This document shows positions 25,351 to 35,164 of a stretch of 64,000 nt of DNA, one piece after another; position 1 is the stretch's first letter; each line of letters starts with the position of its first letter. Position numbers and translations under genes: made by a program. Origin of the DNA: Zhengitettix transpicula (taxonomy: Eukaryota; Arthropoda; Insecta; Orthoptera; Tetrigidae); NCBI GenBank assembly GCA_037074705.1, contig CM073593.1, positions 62,909,501 to 62,973,500 on the forward strand, read 5' to 3'. The notes under the pieces are model-generated. The model ran no database searches and was not told the DNA's origin. It saw only the letters and a list, made by a program, of their open reading frames with translations.

Positions 25351-25371
25351 TATATATATATATATATATAT
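25351..25371. repeat. (AT)n microsatellite, left flank of LTR-like unit 1
   Basis: An AT dinucleotide tract directly abutting TGTAAT at 25372. The same arrangement recurs at 26561-26582 and 27522-27531. Confidence 0.9.
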
Positions 25372-26560
25372 TGTAATAAACAGCTATTACTCCTATCTCC
25401 GTCCACCGTTGTGGTAGCCAAATTGTAATAAACATATAAATGGGTCGAAATAAAAAAGAATAATTTTTATGAACAACAAATAAATTCATTAAATACGAAA
25501 AGAATTTACCAATGAATTTACTACTTTAACATTAAAATATGAGAACTCTTGCTCTCCTAGGTCGTTACTGGGTTTGACTAAGAACAGAATCCAAACCATC
25601 AAAAAAAAAAAACATTTACGTTTTCAAATCAACACAAGTATCTATTAAATTTATTAATAAACTTAACCTATAGTTTGCCTCTAAATTTTATTATCGAAGA
25701 AGGGAACGAAATCTGACTAGTATCCTTTAACGACGTTTACATTATTTAATATGGTATATTCTAACTTACAGTTTCTTATGCCCACCTTGACTCGTTCCTT
25801 AGACACTCACTTTATAGGTCCTGATATTCACTTCACTGACTCTAAATAACCACTGTTCCACTCTTCGCTGCTTCCTCCGTCTTTCTCCCTTGCTAAAACA
25901 CAACTGCTCTCTAACTGTTTCTCTCTCGTGCTAAATAACAAATGTCTCTCTCCCGTGCTAAGTAACAACTGTCTTTGCTGCTTGCTCCGTCTTTCCTCTC
26001 ACGCTAACACCAACTGTCTTTGCTGCTTGCTCCGTCTTCTCTCTCGTGCTAGATAACAGCTGCTCGCTGACCGTCTCTCTCCCGTGCTATACCACCACTG
26101 TCTTTACAATAGGCGATTCTTCTATATATATGCCGTCTTCCTCCCTTGTCTTTCACTTGCGTCGCCACGGCGCAGTGACAGAAACCCATTCCTCTAATTT
26201 TCGTTCCGGCCGCCTTTCGAACCCGACAATCGCATTGTCACACTCCGTCTACTAACTTACGGCTTCCTCTCTTTTGTCCGCCTCGACTCAAAATCTTTTC
26301 TTTGAAAGTCCAAAGTCCTTTTCAGGTCATTCGTTAGAGACAGTAGCCTGCTCTAACATGGCCCCTTTGTGACCATCTGCGTTACTAATTCGACTCGCCG
26401 TTTCCCAAATCAATAGGCTACTGGACCCTCATCATCCCCTGTCTCTCATTGCAGCTGCAGCAATTACTCAGGACCACCTGAGTCGCCCTTTATCCTTTCT
26501 CGCACGTCTCTCCACGACACGTGCGCCGTCTCCAATAATATAATGCATTATATTATTACA
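25372..26560. mobile_element. LTR-like unit 1 (candidate solo LTR), TGTAATAA...TTATTACA
   Basis: A 1189-bp segment starts TGTAATAAAC and ends TATTATTACA, with ATAT immediately outside both ends. LTRs of Ty3/gypsy-type elements have TG...CA termini and 4-bp duplications, and several lineages insert at TATA-like sites. This fits a solo LTR left after recombination, but no internal gag-pol is present to prove it. The interior has a TATA-like run at about 26112 and the tandem array at 25857-26105. Alternative: a non-autonomous DNA element with short inverted termini. Confidence 0.55.
25857..26105. repeat. Degenerate pyrimidine-rich tandem array
   Basis: Units built from TGCTCCGTCTT, CTCTCTCGTGCTA and AACAACTGTCT repeat four to five times with indels. 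Unit length is about 35 to 65 nt, depending on how they are aligned. No coding frame survives. The array lies wholly inside LTR-like unit 1. Confidence 0.75.
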
Positions 26561-26582
26561 ATATATATATATATATATATAT
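26561..26582. repeat. (AT)n microsatellite between the two LTR-like units
   Basis: Separates ATTACA at 26560 from TGTAAT at 26583. Confidence 0.9.
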
Positions 26583-27521
26583 TGTAATGTCAATTAATTA
26601 ACACATTAATTGTGAATTTGAAAATCTAAATTGTTTGAGAAATCTATTCTTGACGGCGGTACAGAACAGAACAACAATAGACAAGAAGAGCATTGTTTCT
26701 TTGTCGGAAGAAGTAATGCGCGCTCAAAATTGCGAGACGGGAGTTAGTTATCAGGAAGGCTTGTTCAGGTGCAGGTCGCAGGAAGATGTTGAGAAGTTTG
26801 AGTTGGCAGTCAGACACGACAGAAATTGGTCGTGTTGTAATAGACAAGACAATTTCAAATATTTAAAGTAAATTTGCAGAGAAATATCGAGAATTACCAA
26901 TCAACACAGTTGATTGATCGCTGAACATTTTGCTCAAGACGAAATATTCACTCGAGCAGAACTACGAAACCTGCTAAGCACAAACAGTCTTGTGAACATA
27001 GCCGGGCAGAATTAGCAGAAGTCAACCGAGAGAGAGACGAAAGGAGGTTCATCCTAGTTCCTGAGTTTTGATATAAAAATATTAATTTAGAATCTGTCCG
27101 ATTTAGAAGAAGTGCAAAAATCCGTCATAGTGCATCGACAATTAAAGGTATCCTGGAATGCTGGGCAGCCGCGAGTAACAATATAAAAACTACTAATTAT
27201 GTAAACCTGATTAAAAGATAGTCGTCAGGTTTCGTTCTCTTCTTTTGATTAAAATTTGTTAATTAGAATCCATCTTTTTAGCTTCACTTCGCTGACAAGT
27301 AAATTTCGTCCTAGATAATTTACGAATAAATCTTTTCTCTTTTAAATTGGAATTGGTGTTTCAGTTGAGAAGTAAAATGATTCGCCATTATCAAACCCAG
27401 TAGAGACCCTGAGATATATTTTTAAATTGTGTAATTGTTTTAAAGTATTAAATATAAATCTATTGTTTGTAAAAGTTTATTAATTTTTTATTTACTAAAC
27501 GCCTCTCGATTAATTATTACA
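26583..27521. mobile_element. LTR-like unit 2 (candidate solo LTR), TGTAAT...ATTACA
   Basis: A 939-bp segment begins TGTAATGTCAATTAATTAAC and ends TTAATTATTACA, with ATAT outside both ends. It has a TATA-like GATATAAAAATA at about 27070 and AATAAA at about 27325, in the order expected for an LTR read on the plus strand. Its termini match unit 1, but the interiors are different, so they are relatives and not recent copies. The 78-codon frame at 26635-26871 is inside it and resembles nothing I know. Confidence 0.6.
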
Positions 27522-27535
27522 ATATATATATAGTC

Positions 27536-27790
27536 TTGTAGTGCGGTCTTTGAGAGCACGGAATATCTGTGCGAATAAAATTAACATCGGAGTGCAGCGA
27601 TTGTTGTTTTCGTGTGATTGTTGTTTGGTTTTGCGTGTAACTTCTCTGGCGACCGAGTGTTGCAAACGATCTCTCATGTAGATTTACTGTACATATAAAA
27701 TAAGGTTATTGCCCTGCATCTCAGGACAAAGTTCTCCCACAATAATTTGGTTCGCACAGATATTCCGTGCTCTCAAAGATCGCACTACAG
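27536..27790. mobile_element. MITE with 39-bp terminal inverted repeats
   Basis: The left end (27538-27576) starts TGTAGTGCGGTCTTTGAG, and the right end (27750-27788) is its reverse complement, with one mismatch over 39 nt. The interior is about 170 nt and non-coding. AGTC occurs just outside both ends (27532-27535 and about 27788-27791), so a short target duplication is possible, though the exact ends are ambiguous. The superfamily cannot be assigned without the autonomous partner. Confidence 0.85.
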
Positions 27791-28716
27791 TCACTTAATT
27801 TATTTGGTTGAAGACACTTTTGTTTCATAATAATTTAATTAAAATGTTGTTGAGGTTATGGGTGTAAAAGTAGGCATTTTTTTTAATAACATTTCAGCAA
27901 ATTTTAGTATCGCATTCAAGGCAAGTTATTTCAATGCATTCGCGTAGTATTAAAATTTACTAAAACTTGACTGTAGTGAAATTAGATTGGCCTGAAAATG
28001 ATATAAAAAAATGCCGAAACGTTGGCATTACAACCGAAAAATTACTACTTTCTGACCTATACACTTAAAACCATTATTAACGTTATCTTTCAAATAGGTG
28101 CTGTTATATTTGTATCTTATTGCCCTTTTTGGGAATAAAGGAAGCAAACCACGTTTTATTGCCCTGAAACGACATCGTCGTCGATAAAAATAGGTAACTA
28201 GATCCTGAGGTGACAGTCCGGTTAGCCTCTGTTGAGTTGTTATGCCTTTCCGGTTAAACGTAGTTACGTTTCTCTATTGTAAGCAGTCAAAAGCGAGGGT
28301 ACCGCTATCCATTCTCCCGAGTTACTCAGAAACTCAACCAACTGCATGATATGGCACATGTCTTGGCGTAAAATTCATTTACAACGGAATGTTATTGCTC
28401 GTAGGAGCCAAATTAAAATGACAATGCAATCTCACAAAGGGCTAACCGCGTACCGAGTGTATGTACCAGCATAAAGATGCAGTTCTGGGATTGCTGGAAG
28501 GCTCTTTTATTACCAACCAGCTCTTTATTGAGTCTCTGAGTATGAAATCAAGTAGAATCGCTAAAGGAATAGAAACGTGACCGGAAGATGTGAATGAAAC
28601 GGCGCAAGAGAACGCGGTGGATCAGAGTTTATGGTTGAACCAATGAATAGGTAGAACATTCCTTCTAAGAGAGCAATGGAAGTAGACCAACACCATAACT
28701 TTTTAAAAAATTTGCA

Positions 28717-28782
28717 TCACTTTTTTTGTCTGTCTTTCTTATTATTAATTTTCAATCAGACGTCTTTTTTTTTCATTTTAAT
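28717..28782. repeat. Third copy of the dispersed repeat end seen at 9985-10062
   Basis: TTTGTCTGTCTTT, TTATTAATTTTCAA, CAGACGT and a T-run before CATTTTAAT follow the same order and spacing as the copies near 10010 and 20690. Confidence 0.55.
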
Positions 28783-29206
28783 ATCTGGTGTTATCAACGC
28801 AGATCTAACTAATTAAACTAAGAATTGACCTTCCAATTCGATTAGAGTGTACGTTAGGAAGTACACGGATACCATTCAGAAAATGGACAACGATAGTCAG
28901 GCGCAGTTAAACGGAACGAGATTTAACACACCTGTCAGACACGATTTCATTACAAAAAATAAATTGGTTGGGTAATTTAGAAACTAATCCTCAGGACATT
29001 TCGATTTAAATTCTCTTCTCAGTTCTTAACCAGCTTCAAATGCTGCGTTGTTGGGATGCGTCAGCTCGAGGTTCACAGGTCATTTGTTGACGTTCTGAAA
29101 GTATTCGTAATTTCAGCACCATTTCAGTGGGTTCCTTACCCAACACTTGCTAACTTCTGCCAGTTGAATCCGTATTTGTATTCGGCACATTAGTTAAAAG
29201 TTATTG

Positions 29207-29262
29207 TGTAGCGTTGGCGTTATTGCTTCGTATCACAGAGGTCGCTGGTTCGAATTTCGGGA
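29207..29262 (+). repeat. tRNA-like SINE head
   Basis: TAGCGTTGGCG (A-box-like) is followed about 32 nt later by GGTCGCTGGTTCGAATTTCG, which contains a good B box (GGTTCGAAT at about 29248-29256). The order and spacing are those of a tRNA-derived RNA polymerase III promoter. There is no complementary acceptor stem, so this is a SINE head or tRNA relic, not a tRNA gene. Its downstream limit is unclear. Confidence 0.5.
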
Positions 29263-31801
29263 TATATGGTCAAAGAAAACGAAGGGCCACATGCCAAAGC
29301 ATTTCACCATATAGCCCTATGCAATGCAGAACTAAAATAATGTTCTTCAGACTATACAGCTCAACGTTTTCACCTCGGATGACTCCCTCGCAGTACGTCG
29401 TGGTATAGTAGAGAGATTTAATGGAATGTATACAGTCGATACAGACTGATGAAAATAGAGGCCTTTGAGAGGTCGGTGTTGTAGAAAAGTAAGAACAAGA
29501 ATCGAGAGAAATGTAAAAATGGTTTGATATAGCTGGAATAGACTTTCTTACATGAAAATTCAAGACCTGCAGGATTAGGATTATATCATACAATCATGTT
29601 CAATTTCAGCGAATGATGAAGGTCATATGAGATTCTTTAAATCTTCGGAGGAGACTGCCGCTTTAAACGACAGGTCGGACAATAGACAGATGCCAACGCG
29701 TAAGTAACGGTGTCCGTGTCTCTCCTCACCGCTATATAGGTTGAGGAACCACAAAATGATTAGTCTGAGAAAGTGCCTGGAATGTGTGACCATGATGAAC
29801 CGTTGACCTTAATTAGCGAAGGTCGCGCACTCGTAAATTGTGATTCCATGTTATGTAATCGGTCCACACTATTATCTCATGATATACCATCCATCTACTC
29901 CCCCATCATTTACTTTATGTGAAAACAGTATTGACATAATATTTTCAAAGTACTATTGTACCACATTAACGTCAACTTATATAGCTGAAAGTATGACAGT
30001 CAACAAGGCGGCGGAAAGACAAGAATAATAAATAAATATTGGAAAAGATTTATAATACATAATCAACATTTTTTTTAAATGAAAAGAAATAAAAACAAAA
30101 CACGAGGAATAGAATGAAAATTGAAACTCCTCTGGAGAATTAATACTTTAAGCAAACACACATTTCTGAATCTGGGTTGTTAAACATTGTAATGGAATGA
30201 TGGCTAGTTTGAAATTAAATGTAAGCTAATTACTGAAAACCGATAAATTTTCGCAATACAAAAATTAAATAGGTAAAACAGGGTGAATTGACTTTAATAT
30301 AAGAATTTGAAAAAAAAAGTGTGTGGGGAGTGTTTAAGGATAGTATGTTAAGTTACTTACATAGTCCAAAATTGTGTATTTTAATCAATAATGTGTCGAT
30401 TAAAATTAATTTAATATCACTAATAAACAACCATTTCTTCCGCACACAAACAGTTGTCTTTAATTTATTTTGATATATATTGCTGTGTACTTCTAGATAT
30501 GTAGGACGTGATTCATTCAACCGGTCGTATAATTTGATCACGCTATAGTAATTTTCGGTCATAAAATCCGATCTCCATTAATTTTGTTGTCCAGCTACGT
30601 TCAATATATGTAGGCTATAATTAAATGTATTCGAAATTTAAAATAAATCAATTTCAGATACCATATTTTTAACCAACAGCTGACAATACACCTCACCATT
30701 CCAAAAAATGACCAATGTATATTACAATGTACCTCGTTTAATTTTGTAATGAGGCTTCTAATTTCATAAGCTACCTATATATTGTAATATTACTTTTAGA
30801 AACTACTTACAATTCACATTTTTCTGGATGGTTTTCAATTTACTTGTTAATCGTGAATTCGTTTACATTTTTTCCCCTTCAAAATAGTGTTTTTCTCAGA
30901 ATATAACATTGTTGAAACTTTCCAATTAAATTATCAGTTCTTTTATCTTGGGTTCAAAAACTTTTCTAATAATCACTCAGGCTAGTGTGCATCAATTTTT
31001 TCTGAAGTTCTCTCTGTACTTGGCCCCTTGTGACCATACATGCAATTAATATGTTGAGGTGAATCTACTGATTCAATATATATTTTTAATTTTATCTCAT
31101 TGCAGTGTTTATATTTATGTGGCATCAGTTCATTTGATTTGATTTAGAGATCACCGGCAATGAGTTGACAATACATTATATAGGGAGTTAGTTTTCCTCC
31201 TAGGATTCAGCTAGTTCTTCCTTAGCCATTAAGAGGACTATAGGTAAAAAAATATCCCAAACAGTATTACTTTAGTAGCATTATTGTTTAAAGGTACAAG
31301 TTATATTTCACTTTTTACTGCCATTAATCCAATTATATATATCCTTCATTCCTTCTCCCTGCTTTGAACATATGTTTTTCTTTGTGCGTGATTCTACACC
31401 GGAGCATATGAATTCACATCAAACATAATCCTCCTATTTCTATCCTTCCTCACTATCCAAGATTGAATGTGACTGTGTCACCAAATTAGTGTGTGTGCAT
31501 GTATATATAATTTAGGATGGTTAATTTAATAAGTATTAAAACAAGTCATTTGAATTAATGTAATGTTTTGCTTTGTTTAACATGGCATAAGCAATTAACT
31601 CCAGAAAAAGTAATGATATAACAAGATCATATTTCTTTTGTATGAATCAACGTAAATTTATAGTGATAATACAAAATAATGTATAAAATACAAAATACAT
31701 GTAACAGTGTATTTAAGAAAAACAAAATTACACAAACTGTAGACTTATTGCATGCATTCTCTGAAATATTACCTAATCATAATTTTGTTTCAGGTGTGAA
31801 C

Positions 31802-32199
31802 ATGATGGTATTCACAAGTAAAGCTCTGTCGTATATTGTGTTAATATATGTTTTTACGGTGAGATACTAGAACTAGACATCTATCCATAATGTCATAATG
31901 TTTTGCAATCAAATCATGTTTTAGCTTTAATAGAAATGTTAATACTGTTAATAAAAATAAACAATTATTCTATTTTATAGGTTATAGCAGAGTGTTCTGT
32001 GAATAATGGTCAAATGAAGAAAATACAATCAAGGGAGACTAATGTGTTCAACTTTTTAAGGTTGCTTATTATGCGCTTGGTATATGGAGTTGCAACTGCA
32101 ATGGGTTTCAGTGATGGTATATCAGATTTCATGGGAGGAGCATTTGTACCTCCTGGTGTAGATGATGATTATGGAGACTATGCTGATTATGACTTTTAA
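31802..32199 (+). CDS. Small secreted acidic protein, 2 exons, function unknown
   Basis: Coding exons 31802-31858 and 31981-32199 join in phase 0 across a GT-AG intron to give 91 aa. A TTTCAG acceptor just before the first ATG (about 31793) suggests a further non-coding 5' exon. Two ATGs are adjacent; I chose the first. The N terminus (SYIVLIYVFTVIAEC) is a clear signal peptide with cleavage probably around Ala/Glu-Cys. The middle has a hydrophobic-basic helix (FLRLLIMRLVYGVATAMG). The C terminus is very acidic and tyrosine-rich (VDDDYGDYADYDF). Only one cysteine remains after cleavage at most, and I see no dibasic prohormone site. I do not recognise the family. Spliced structure, coherent domains and an AATAAA at 32275-32280 support a real gene. 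Confidence 0.75.
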
Positions 32200-32274
32200 T
32201 AGAAGACAAAAGTACTTCACTAAATATTCACCGATACATTTAACTTATTAATTCATTTACATTTATTTATTTAA

Positions 32275-32280
32275 AATAAA
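32275..32280 (+). terminator. Candidate polyadenylation signal of the small secreted protein gene
   Basis: AATAAA lies 76 nt after the stop codon. Confidence 0.5.
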
Positions 32281-33465
32281 TCACAATTGTACTAGTCATA
32301 CAAATAAAAAAAGCATAACTATTCAGTTTGAATTTTTTCATACAACTATGCTTCAAAAAGGAAAATATTGCTCAGTGTTTTTTTGTTCAATAATTTTTGA
32401 CTGGATATGCTTATCATACGAGAAAATGAAGTGAAAATTTGAAGATCATTCAGCTTCAAGTTTTGTACAGTAAATATAAAAAAATCAAATATGGATTAAA
32501 TTAATGTAAAAATAAATGTGTATTGAAAACATGAATAGTCCACACAATTTAAATTGAAGTGTTTTATTTGAGCTATTTTAATATTTTTAAGTTTCTGATT
32601 GTAACTTCAAATAATATAGAATATTCCCATCAGAACATAAAGAGAAGTAAGTTATTATGTGTTTAAGAAAATGTACATGAAATTAGGCTACAGTTTAAAA
32701 GGATGTCACCTACAAATATATTTACACAAAATGATTGTTCAACAGGTTATAATAGAAATTAGTTTTGGAAAGATACTTGAACACATTCATAATTACATCT
32801 ATATTACATTGCATTACCGTTTGTGAAAGAGTATTATGTGTTTTTGTTCCTAGAATTATTTTTATCACACTGATACTCAATATGGAAATTACTAAAGAAA
32901 GCATTAATATTAGCAATGCTTTCTTACGAAAACTCTAGGAAATCTGAGCAACTCTAGAACTATCAAATGCATTCAAATAACTTTCACAAGGTACTTACAG
33001 AGAAGGAAACCAATACCAAAAAATGATTTGTAACTTTTGTTGCTTCATCTTAACAAATCTATTGCTCAAAGATTAGCAAAATTCTAGACCTATATATATT
33101 ATACTTTTTTGTGAGATAAAAATTGGAATGAGTGATAATTATACTACTTAAACTATAAAAATGCTATATACATATAACAATCATAAAGATTTCTTTGTTT
33201 TAAAATAAATGTTTATCACATTAAAAGCCTCTGTCAAGTTGTAAACATGCCAGTTAAAAAACATATCATTTATAAAAGAATGTGGGAAAATAAATTTTCA
33301 ATGATCTGATATTGGAAATACAGCCATACAAATAAGGCTCATTGGGAGATCCGAGGTCTTCCTTGAATTTTGTTCCTAAAATAATTGAAACATATTACAA
33401 AGTACTTTTTTAATTTAGAATGTGTTCCTTCAATATTTGATTAATAGTTTAAATCTCTAGTTTAA
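32281..33465. other. Convergent spacer between the small secreted gene and SLX1
   Basis: AT-rich 3' flanking DNA of two converging genes. No coding signal, and no repeat recognised. Confidence 0.5.
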
Positions 33466-35164
33466 TCACTGATTTGAAAAATCTGACAGATCACTGTAGC
33501 AACCTCTTTTCTTCCGTACAAGATCACCCCACAATAAATTTGTTCCACAAGCAGGACATTTACCTTCTATAGGTATTAGTTTTCCAGAAGTTTTGAAAAT
33601 TTTTGCGAGGCATATAACATGTACAATGAGGGGACATTCAGGTACAAGACAAGTTAAAGAATCAATGGTTGGAACAGCATCCCGACAAATAGAACACAGT
33701 AAAAGGGTATCATCATCTTCAGTTTCTTGAGGTTTCACTTTCTTAGTGCTAACTACAGGTCCATACAACACTGGCATGTGCATAGGTGGAATTGGCTAAA
33801 ACAAAGGAAATTGTATTAATGCCCCAGCTAAAACATCTTTTATAATATCTGATACATACTGATAAGAAATACTGGTTTCAATTTCTAAATCAACCTGTAT
33901 ATTTCACATTGAACTGTATGATTTTCTTGTAGTTCATACTGATTTGGAGCTTTCAAAGTTTGTACAATCTTATTTTCTTTTACATTAATAGCCAAGATTG
34001 AAGTCTTCATTTTCGTATCAAACAAATAGCCCAAAAAAATATCTTGTATAGTGCACAATATATACTCTAATAACTTAATTATTTTTGTCATGATTAAAAT
34101 TCATAATTAAAATTTAGAATTTTGTTATTAGAAGTCTTAAAATACAGGATTGAATAAAAATGACTGTTTATAAAGTTAAAATATATAATACCTCATTTAC
34201 AATCTACACTCACGATATTGAAATTACATTACCATCAATTCACGACAATATTCTTGCTTCAACCAACGGATGGAGAGTGATAGTCGATTCCAAGGCCCTG
34301 TTTGCAGCATTTCAGAAAGTACACGTAAGTAATAATCAAATGCACGTTCTGATGATTTCTTCTTTAGAACATGCCGTAACCTTCTGGATACATCAGGATG
34401 TTGCCATGCCCACTCAAACTAAAAAAATATTAAATGTTTTCATTACAAATCAACAGAAATAAAGATTTGAAAAAAATATTAATTTGACAAACCTATTCTG
34501 AATGCTACAAGCATTCTTCTTTTTGTAGTTATATGTCATGAGGTGTTTAGTAATTAGGTAAACATGATTCTAAGAGAATATGTGGTAGAGCTTAGATTCT
34601 TTTACTGACTGGAGTTTGTCTTAACACATGACATTCTCACAACTACGAGACAACCCAATCAATGAAAGATCTCAATATATATATATATGACTGCTTCTTT
34701 AAAAGTATTTTGTTTACTGTTAATAACAAACTATTCCGTGTAGAATAAATAATATTATTTTAGGCAGTACTGTGCGACTAACAGCTTAAACGATTAAATG
34801 AAATGAAAACAAATTCTGCAAGCAAAAAAGTTTTGAAACAAGAAAAACGATTGTATATTTACTCTTAGAGCTGACACGTCATTCGGAAATCCGTGAATTA
34901 TTAACACCATTTCCCTGTAAAATGTAAATATGAAAAATGTAATATCAGCTATTATAGTAATATATTAAATACATTTCATACGTACCATGGTCCTCGATTA
35001 CTTGTTCTCCAAGCGCCCCCATACTGTTTGCCTTTATTGTGTTGTTTAATTCTTCTGTTTGGGTCAACGGTGTAACCAATGTACGTCCTACCTTTGTATT
35101 TAGGATTCGTACAATACAACAAATATACACCATAAAAGTCTTCTATATTATTTTCATCTGTCAT
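33466..35164 (-). CDS. SLX1: SLX1 structure-specific endonuclease subunit, 4 exons
   Basis: Coding exons in transcript order are 35164-34986, 34914-34863, 34418-34233 and 33795-33466. They join into 747 nt (248 aa), close to the family norm. SLX1 is the nuclease of the nuclear SLX1-SLX4 complex, which cuts Holliday junctions and branched DNA. The GIY-YIG domain starts at about residue 11: FYGVYLLYC and GRTYIGYT give the two signature strands, and RRIKQHN holds the catalytic arginine. FEWAWQHP at the start of exon 3 holds the conserved glutamate. Exon 4 encodes the C-terminal RING/PHD-like zinc domain ([44 protein letters not shown]). The start is the first true ATG; the codon at 35171-35173 upstream is GTG. 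All junctions are GT-AG and phases agree. No disrupted residues seen. Confidence 0.95.

Larger units (their letters stand above)
27791..31801. other. Intergenic DNA with repeat fragments
   Basis: No gene is supported. Two dispersed-repeat fragments (28717-28782 and 29207-29262) are described separately. A palindromic CCGAAACGTTGG-like block at about 28014 is typical of old insect repeats. The interval 28170-28680 is GC-richer, but stops interrupt every frame. The final 1.5 kb is AT-rich. Confidence 0.45.

Noticed and set aside
25372..27521. One complete LTR retrotransposon bounded by the two TGTAAT units
   Set aside because: The two units are adjacent with only an AT tract between them and differ in their interiors, so they are not the paired LTRs of one element.
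33885..34091. Possible extra SLX1 exon on the minus strand
   Set aside because: Exons 3 and 4 already join in phase and give the family's length. This stretch matches no SLX1 region.
34160..34462. 100-codon plus-strand open frame
   Set aside because: Antisense to SLX1 exon 3, whose splice phases and conserved residues are clear on the minus strand.
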